From the NCBI RefSeq assembly GCF_041051975.1, contig NZ_CP163435.1, forward strand, positions 9,640,501 through 9,704,500: 64,000 nt of DNA. The letters are read 5' to 3'. The notes beneath the pieces were generated by a model. It was not told the DNA's origin and did not search any database. It saw only the letters and a list, made by a program, of their open reading frames with translations. Within the stretch, counting starts at the first letter, position 1. Every line of letters starts with the position of its first letter. The position numbers were made by a program, and so were the translations under genes. The DNA is from Streptomyces sp. R21 (lineage in GTDB: Bacteria > Actinomycetota > Actinomycetes > Streptomycetales > Streptomycetaceae). Positions 60,259 to 64,000 of this stretch are shown here, one piece after another.

Positions 60259-61797
60259 ATGCGGACCACTACACGAATACAGACAGCTCTTGTCGGTGCC
60301 GCGGTACTGGCGATGGGGGCTGCGGCGTTACCCGCGGTGGCCCAGGCAGGGGCCGCGGAGCCGGTGGGGCTCGGGCGGTACTACTCCCAGCACATCGACT
60401 GGCACGACTGCGCCCTCGGCTCCGATGACGCCACGGGGCGGAAACTCGACGCGGCGGGCGCCCGGTGCGCCGACCTCACCGTGCCGCTGGACTACACCGA
60501 TCCGGGCGGGCGGACCATCACCGTCGCCGTCTCCCGCCTTTCGGCCACCGACCCGGCGCACAGCGTCGGCCCGATGCTGTTCAACGACGGCGGCCCCGGC
60601 GGTGAGGGCCTCGACATGCCGCTCAGGATGGGCGCGGTCATGGGCAAGGTGGCCGGGAAGTACGACCTGATCGGCATGGACCCGCGGTTCGTGGGCCGTT
60701 CCACACCGCTCGACTGCGGCTGGGACATCGGCTCTGCCATCTTCTCGGCCGGCCACGACCGGGCCGCGTTCAACCGATCCGTCGCCATCCAGCGCGACCT
60801 GGCCGAACGGTGCCGCCGCACGAACGGCGACGTACTGCCGTACGTCACCACGCGCAACACCGCCCGTGACATGGACGTGGTCCGGGGCGCCCTGGGTGCG
60901 AAGCGGATGTCCTACCTCGGCTACTCCTACGGCAGCTACCTGGGCGAGGTCTACACCCAGCTGTTCCCCGGCCGCACCGACCGCATGGTCCTCGACGGCG
61001 TCGTCCACCCCGACGAGTACAGCCAGACACTGCTCGCGGGCGCCGAGCCGGCCAACGAGCGGTCCCTGCACGCATGGGCCGCGTGGGCGGCCGACCGCAA
61101 CGCCACGTACCGCCTCGGCGACACCTCCGACGCCGTGCTGGCCACGGTTGACCGCATCCAACGAGCCGCGGCGGAGAAGCCGTTGCGGATCGGGGACTTC
61201 CGGCTCGACGAACACTTCGTACCGGTCGTCTTCTTCGGCGGACTGGGCAGCGATCTCGATGACCGCCGGGCCTCGTTGGCGGCCATGGTGCAGGTCCTGG
61301 CACGCGCCGCCGACCGTGACCCCGGGGTGCGTCCGGGCCTGGAGATGGCCGAACTGCTGACGTTCCTGACGACCGAAGCGGGCTCGCAGCCGGCCAGCGT
61401 GCAGGCCGCCATCATCTGCGGCGATGTCGCCACCCGGCGCGGGATCGACAGCTACTGGCGTGCCGTTCAGGCCACCCGTGTGGACTACCCACTCGCCGGT
61501 CCGCTGGCGAACAACATCTCCCCCTGCGAGTTCTGGGGCTCTCCGGCCGAGGCGCCGACCGTGGTCGACAACGACGTACCGGCGCTGCTGGTGAACGCCA
61601 CCGGCGACCCTCGCACCCTGTACTCCGGAGCGCTCCGGATACGTCACCAGTGGTCGGAATCCCGGCTGATCACCGTGCCGGGTGCCATCCAGCACGGCGT
61701 CTACGGCGAGTACGGCAACGCCTGCGTGGACAAGCGGGTCAACGCCTATCTGGCCACGGGCAGGCTGCCCGAGCACGATCTGACGTGCCGGAAGTAG
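60259..61797 (+). CDS. Secreted alpha/beta hydrolase, tripeptidyl-aminopeptidase-like
   Basis: A 512-residue protein with a signal peptide (residues 1-33, VGAAVLAMGAAALPAVAQAGA). It is a S33-type hydrolase: oxyanion FNDGGPGGEG, nucleophile Ser in GYSYGSYLG, Asp in NATGDPRTL and His in QHGVYG, with a C-terminal TAP-like domain. Streptomyces relatives (SlpD, SlpE, Tap) trim N-terminal tripeptides outside the cell. ATG 60259 lies 8 nt after a TAGCGT -10-like box, so the message is likely leaderless. Confidence 0.9.
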   Translation: MRTTTRIQTALVGAAVLAMGAAALPAVAQAGAAEPVGLGRYYSQHIDWHDCALGSDDATGRKLDAAGARCADLTVPLDYTDPGGRTITVAVSRLSATDPAHSVGPMLFNDGGPGGEGLDMPLRMGAVMGKVAGKYDLIGMDPRFVGRSTPLDCGWDIGSAIFSAGHDRAAFNRSVAIQRDLAERCRRTNGDVLPYVTTRNTARDMDVVRGALGAKRMSYLGYSYGSYLGEVYTQLFPGRTDRMVLDGVVHPDEYSQTLLAGAEPANERSLHAWAAWAADRNATYRLGDTSDAVLATVDRIQRAAAEKPLRIGDFRLDEHFVPVVFFGGLGSDLDDRRASLAAMVQVLARAADRDPGVRPGLEMAELLTFLTTEAGSQPASVQAAIICGDVATRRGIDSYWRAVQATRVDYPLAGPLANNISPCEFWGSPAEAPTVVDNDVPALLVNATGDPRTLYSGALRIRHQWSESRLITVPGAIQHGVYGEYGNACVDKRVNAYLATGRLPEHDLTCRK

Positions 61798-61830
61798 TCG
61801 TGCCCGTAACGGTCCCGGGCAACGTGGTGC

Positions 61831-62721
61831 TCAGCCGCACTCGGCGAGGACCTCCCGGATGACGTGCTCGGCGTCGGCGGCGAACGCCGGGTTGGTGGTG
61901 CGGTAGTAGGGGAGTTGGTGGAGGCCCATGGACAGGGCCCAGCCGCGGCCGCGGAGCCAGGCGGCGTCGTCGGCGCCGGTGGCGCGGCGGAAGGTGTCCC
62001 GTGCTTCGGCGGGCAGGAGATACCAGGCGGCGATGAGGTCGCAGGCGGGGTCGCCGGTGCCGAGCGTGCCGAAGTCGAGGACGGCGGTCAGGCGGCCCCG
62101 GTGGGTGAGCAGGTTGCCGGGCATCAGATCGGAGTGGAGCCACAGGGGCGGGCCCGACCACACCGGCACGCTCAGGGCCGCCTCCCAGGCGGCGGTGGCG
62201 GCCGCCGTGTCGATGGTGCCGCGCAGTTCCTTGATGGCGGAGCGCGTCTCGGCGTCCACCGTCGCCAGCGGGCCGCCCCGATAGGCGGGCGGTCCGCCGG
62301 GCAGGTCCACCTGTTGCATCGCGGCGACGAAGTCGCCGAGGTCGGCGGCCAGGGCACGCGGGTCGGCGAGATGCCCGGCCATGGGCGGCTCGCCGTCGAG
62401 CCAGCGCTGCACCGTCCAGGACCACGGGTAGCCCTCGCCGGGCGCGCCGAGGGCGAGGATCTCGGGGACGCGCAGCGGGAGCAGCGGAGCGAGCCGGGGC
62501 AGCCAGTGGTGTTCCTTGTCCACGTCGTCGGCGCCCGCCGGGACACGGGGCATGCGCACCGCCATGTCGTCGCCGAGCCGGAAGAGCGCGTTGACGGTGC
62601 CGGTCGACGGGAAGCGCTTCAGCGGCAGGTCGGCCCACTGGGGGAACTGGGCGGCCAGCAGTCGTCGTACGAGCGAGGCATCGAGGTGCACCTCGTCGGC
62701 ATGCATCGGGGACGCGGGCAT
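61831..62721 (-). CDS. Aminoglycoside-phosphotransferase-like kinase
   Basis: A 296-residue APH/choline-kinase-fold enzyme. The Brenner motif LHSDLMPGNLL holds the catalytic Asp and DFGTLGTGDPACDL the metal-binding Asp; LFRLGDDMAVRMPR is the nucleotide Lys/Arg region. Substrate may be an aminoglycoside, macrolide or a metabolite. ATG 62721 follows AAAGG at 5 nt; ATG 62706 is possible. It is divergent from the TPR gene with a strong palindrome between. Whether it gives resistance is not known. Confidence 0.87.
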   Translation of the reverse strand: MPASPMHADEVHLDASLVRRLLAAQFPQWADLPLKRFPSTGTVNALFRLGDDMAVRMPRVPAGADDVDKEHHWLPRLAPLLPLRVPEILALGAPGEGYPWSWTVQRWLDGEPPMAGHLADPRALAADLGDFVAAMQQVDLPGGPPAYRGGPLATVDAETRSAIKELRGTIDTAAATAAWEAALSVPVWSGPPLWLHSDLMPGNLLTHRGRLTAVLDFGTLGTGDPACDLIAAWYLLPAEARDTFRRATGADDAAWLRGRGWALSMGLHQLPYYRTTNPAFAADAEHVIREVLAECG

Positions 62722-63003
62722 CGGTGCCTTTCTTCGCCGGGGAGAACCGGGCGGGGGCGGAGCGGCGGCGGAGTGGGCCGTACGGGGCGGCGGATGATGC
62801 CCATCGGACTCCGGCCCGGGGCGGCGCGTCAACATATTTCCCCTCGGTATGGGGCCAAGCGCCATGCTGACCAGGGGATTTCGAGCTTCCTCGAATGCGG
62901 AGGCAACCTTGCGGGCGCGGGTGTCGTCTTGATCGGCAACGGGCGGGTAGCGCGTCAGCCATAGCAGGCCAGGGATTCCCGGGTGGAAATCCGTCGCACT
63001 ATA

Positions 63004-63038
63004 CCTTCGATGTATACCTGCCATGTATACATCGAAGG
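63004..63038. promoter_or_regulatory. 35-bp inverted repeat operator
   Basis: In the 409-bp gene-free stretch 62722-63130, CCTTCGATGTATAC and GTATACATCGAAGG form a perfect 14-bp repeat with a 7-nt spacer; each arm ends in the palindrome GTATAC. A TATAGT -10-like box (minus strand, 63003-62998) touches it, pointing at the phosphotransferase gene. The regulator is not in the window. Confidence 0.7.
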
Positions 63039-63130
63039 CATAGCCGAGTCGAGTGCCCCGTTCGCAAGCAGCCAGCATCACGTGTCGGCAGGCGGAGGCC
63101 GGGCGACGCGTGGCAGACCGAAAGGCACTC

Positions 63131-64000
63131 ATGTACGGCAAGGCCTTCGCCCCGGAGTACCAGGGCGCTTTGACCACCCTGTCCGTGAACTCCTCGCTGA
63201 CCGACGTCCTCGCGGCCGGCACCGAGCAACTGCGGGCCGCGGAACGCAGCGGGGCGCGGGGCGAGGCCGCCCGATCCGGGCTGGCCGTCGCCGAGGCGCA
63301 CCGCCGGCTGGGGCAGGTGGCGGACGCGGAGCGGGCATGGAAGACGAGTTACCGCACCGCCCGCGAAGCGGGGGACCTGGCGGCGATGGCCTGGGCGCTG
63401 TGGAGCGGTGGCACGCTCGCCCGGCAGCGTGGCGCGTTCCCGCTGGCCTGGCGGCTGCTGCGGCTGGCCGCCGAACTCGGCGAGCACGCCGGGGATGTGG
63501 TCGTACGCGGCTACTCCCTGGCGGGCATGGCGGAGACCGGCCGCATCCAGGGTGACTACGCGGCCGTGACCACCCTGCACGAGCAGCTCCTGGCGGAGGC
63601 CCGCAAGCGCGGCGAGGCCCGGCACACGGTGTGGGCGCTTGAGGGCATCGCGCAGATACACCGCAACACCGGCGCCTACGACACGGCGTACGCCCTGTTC
63701 GAGGAGGCCGCCGAGATATCGGCGCGTGCCGAGGACCGGCGCGGGCATGCCTGGGCCCTGCGCGGCCTCGCCGACATCGTCTCCGTGCGCGACCACGACA
63801 CCGGGCGCGCGCTGGAGTTGCTGAGCGAGGCGGAGGTGTCCTGCCGGGCGATGAACCTGTCGGGCGCGCTCGCCTACAACCACAAGATGCGCGGCAACGT
63901 CCTCTACCGGGCCGGACGTTACGCCGAGGCCCGCGACGTCTACGCGCAAGCCCTCGCGGAGTTCGAGGCCATGAGCGAACCGCGGGGCCGCGCCCTCTCC
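63131..64000 (+). CDS. Tetratricopeptide-repeat protein (cut by window end)
   Basis: An open frame of 290 codons without stop. It starts MYGKAFAPEYQGALTTL and runs as helical repeats of about 40 residues (RSGLAVAEAHRRLGQVADAERAW, ALEGIAQIHRNTGAYDTAYALFEEAAE, RGNVLYRAGRYAEARDVYAQAL), typical of TPR proteins. The ATG follows AAAGG at 5 nt. No enzymatic domain has appeared yet. TPR-only genes in Streptomyces often belong to regulatory or peptide-modification clusters; the rest of the gene is needed. Confidence 0.85.
   Translation, partial: MYGKAFAPEYQGALTTLSVNSSLTDVLAAGTEQLRAAERSGARGEAARSGLAVAEAHRRLGQVADAERAWKTSYRTAREAGDLAAMAWALWSGGTLARQRGAFPLAWRLLRLAAELGEHAGDVVVRGYSLAGMAETGRIQGDYAAVTTLHEQLLAEARKRGEARHTVWALEGIAQIHRNTGAYDTAYALFEEAAEISARAEDRRGHAWALRGLADIVSVRDHDTGRALELLSEAEVSCRAMNLSGALAYNHKMRGNVLYRAGRYAEARDVYAQALAEFEAMSEPRGRALS

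Noticed and set aside
61801..61821. TGCCCG/CGGGCA hairpin between the secreted hydrolase and phosphotransferase genes
   Set aside because: Only 6 bp with a 9-nt loop; too weak to call a terminator in this GC content.
62722..62991. Minus-strand open frame upstream of the phosphotransferase
   Set aside because: It is in frame with the phosphotransferase but lacks similarity and shows mixed codon use; treated as leader.

Overview
The window is very GC-rich actinobacterial DNA, almost certainly from a Streptomyces chromosome and probably from a chromosome arm or near one. The reasons are strong G/C at third codon positions, frequent GTG/TTG and leaderless-looking starts, and typical Streptomyces families: a melC1/melC2 tyrosinase pair, a Cmx/CmrA-type chloramphenicol exporter, a streptophobe-family membrane protein, a DUF6777 protein, a second ClpP pair (ClpP3/ClpP4) with a PopR-like regulator, mycothiol-linked DinB proteins, a Rv1747-like FHA-ABC protein and many one-component regulators. 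I see no tRNA, rRNA, CRISPR array, insertion sequence or prophage.

Layout. 0-14 kb: mostly single metabolic genes (YciI fragment, DinB, SDR, two aldo/keto reductases, thioesterase with a divergent HxlR regulator, dienelactone hydrolase, adenosine deaminase, a Tat-exported carotenoid-oxygenase-like enzyme, a LysR regulator), plus a membrane Ser/Thr kinase and the chloramphenicol exporter. 14-24 kb: small conserved proteins, then a phospho-signalling block: FHA-FHA-ABC exporter, a repeat protein whose tail holds six 14-residue PTR units, a cytosolic Ser/Thr kinase, a streptophobe protein and DUF6777. 24-30 kb: nitrilase-fold hydrolase, popR, clpP4, clpP3, epoxide hydrolase, alpha/beta hydrolase and a VOC protein. 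30-35.4 kb: a group resembling the DevR/OsdR dormancy regulon (Acg-like nitroreductase, zinc alcohol dehydrogenase, universal stress protein) with an MsiK/UgpC-like ATPase. 35.4-41.3 kb: lipoprotein esterase, hybrid histidine kinase with OmpR-type regulator, then STAS, Roadblock-like and SpoIIE phosphatase proteins.

41.3-53 kb: alcohol dehydrogenase, VOC protein, DUF5937-type regulator, RNase H, an ECF41/SigJ sigma factor facing an oxidoreductase that carries a good ECF41-type promoter, the melC operon, an FAD monooxygenase, and an MFS exporter/TetR operon behind a perfect 48-bp inverted repeat. 53-64 kb: a large membrane-anchored NB-ARC/TPR protein, glycosyltransferase, amylo-alpha-1,6-glucosidase-like enzyme, AlkB, secreted tripeptidyl-aminopeptidase-like hydrolase, phosphotransferase, and a TPR protein cut by the window end.

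The best candidate for a little-described system is 16.4-23.4 kb: a Ser/Thr kinase, a two-FHA ABC exporter and, between them, a protein with repeated Thr sites whose +3 residue is mostly Val, as FHA domains often prefer. The kinase and repeat genes are translationally coupled. All product names come from reading motifs by eye; no database search was run.
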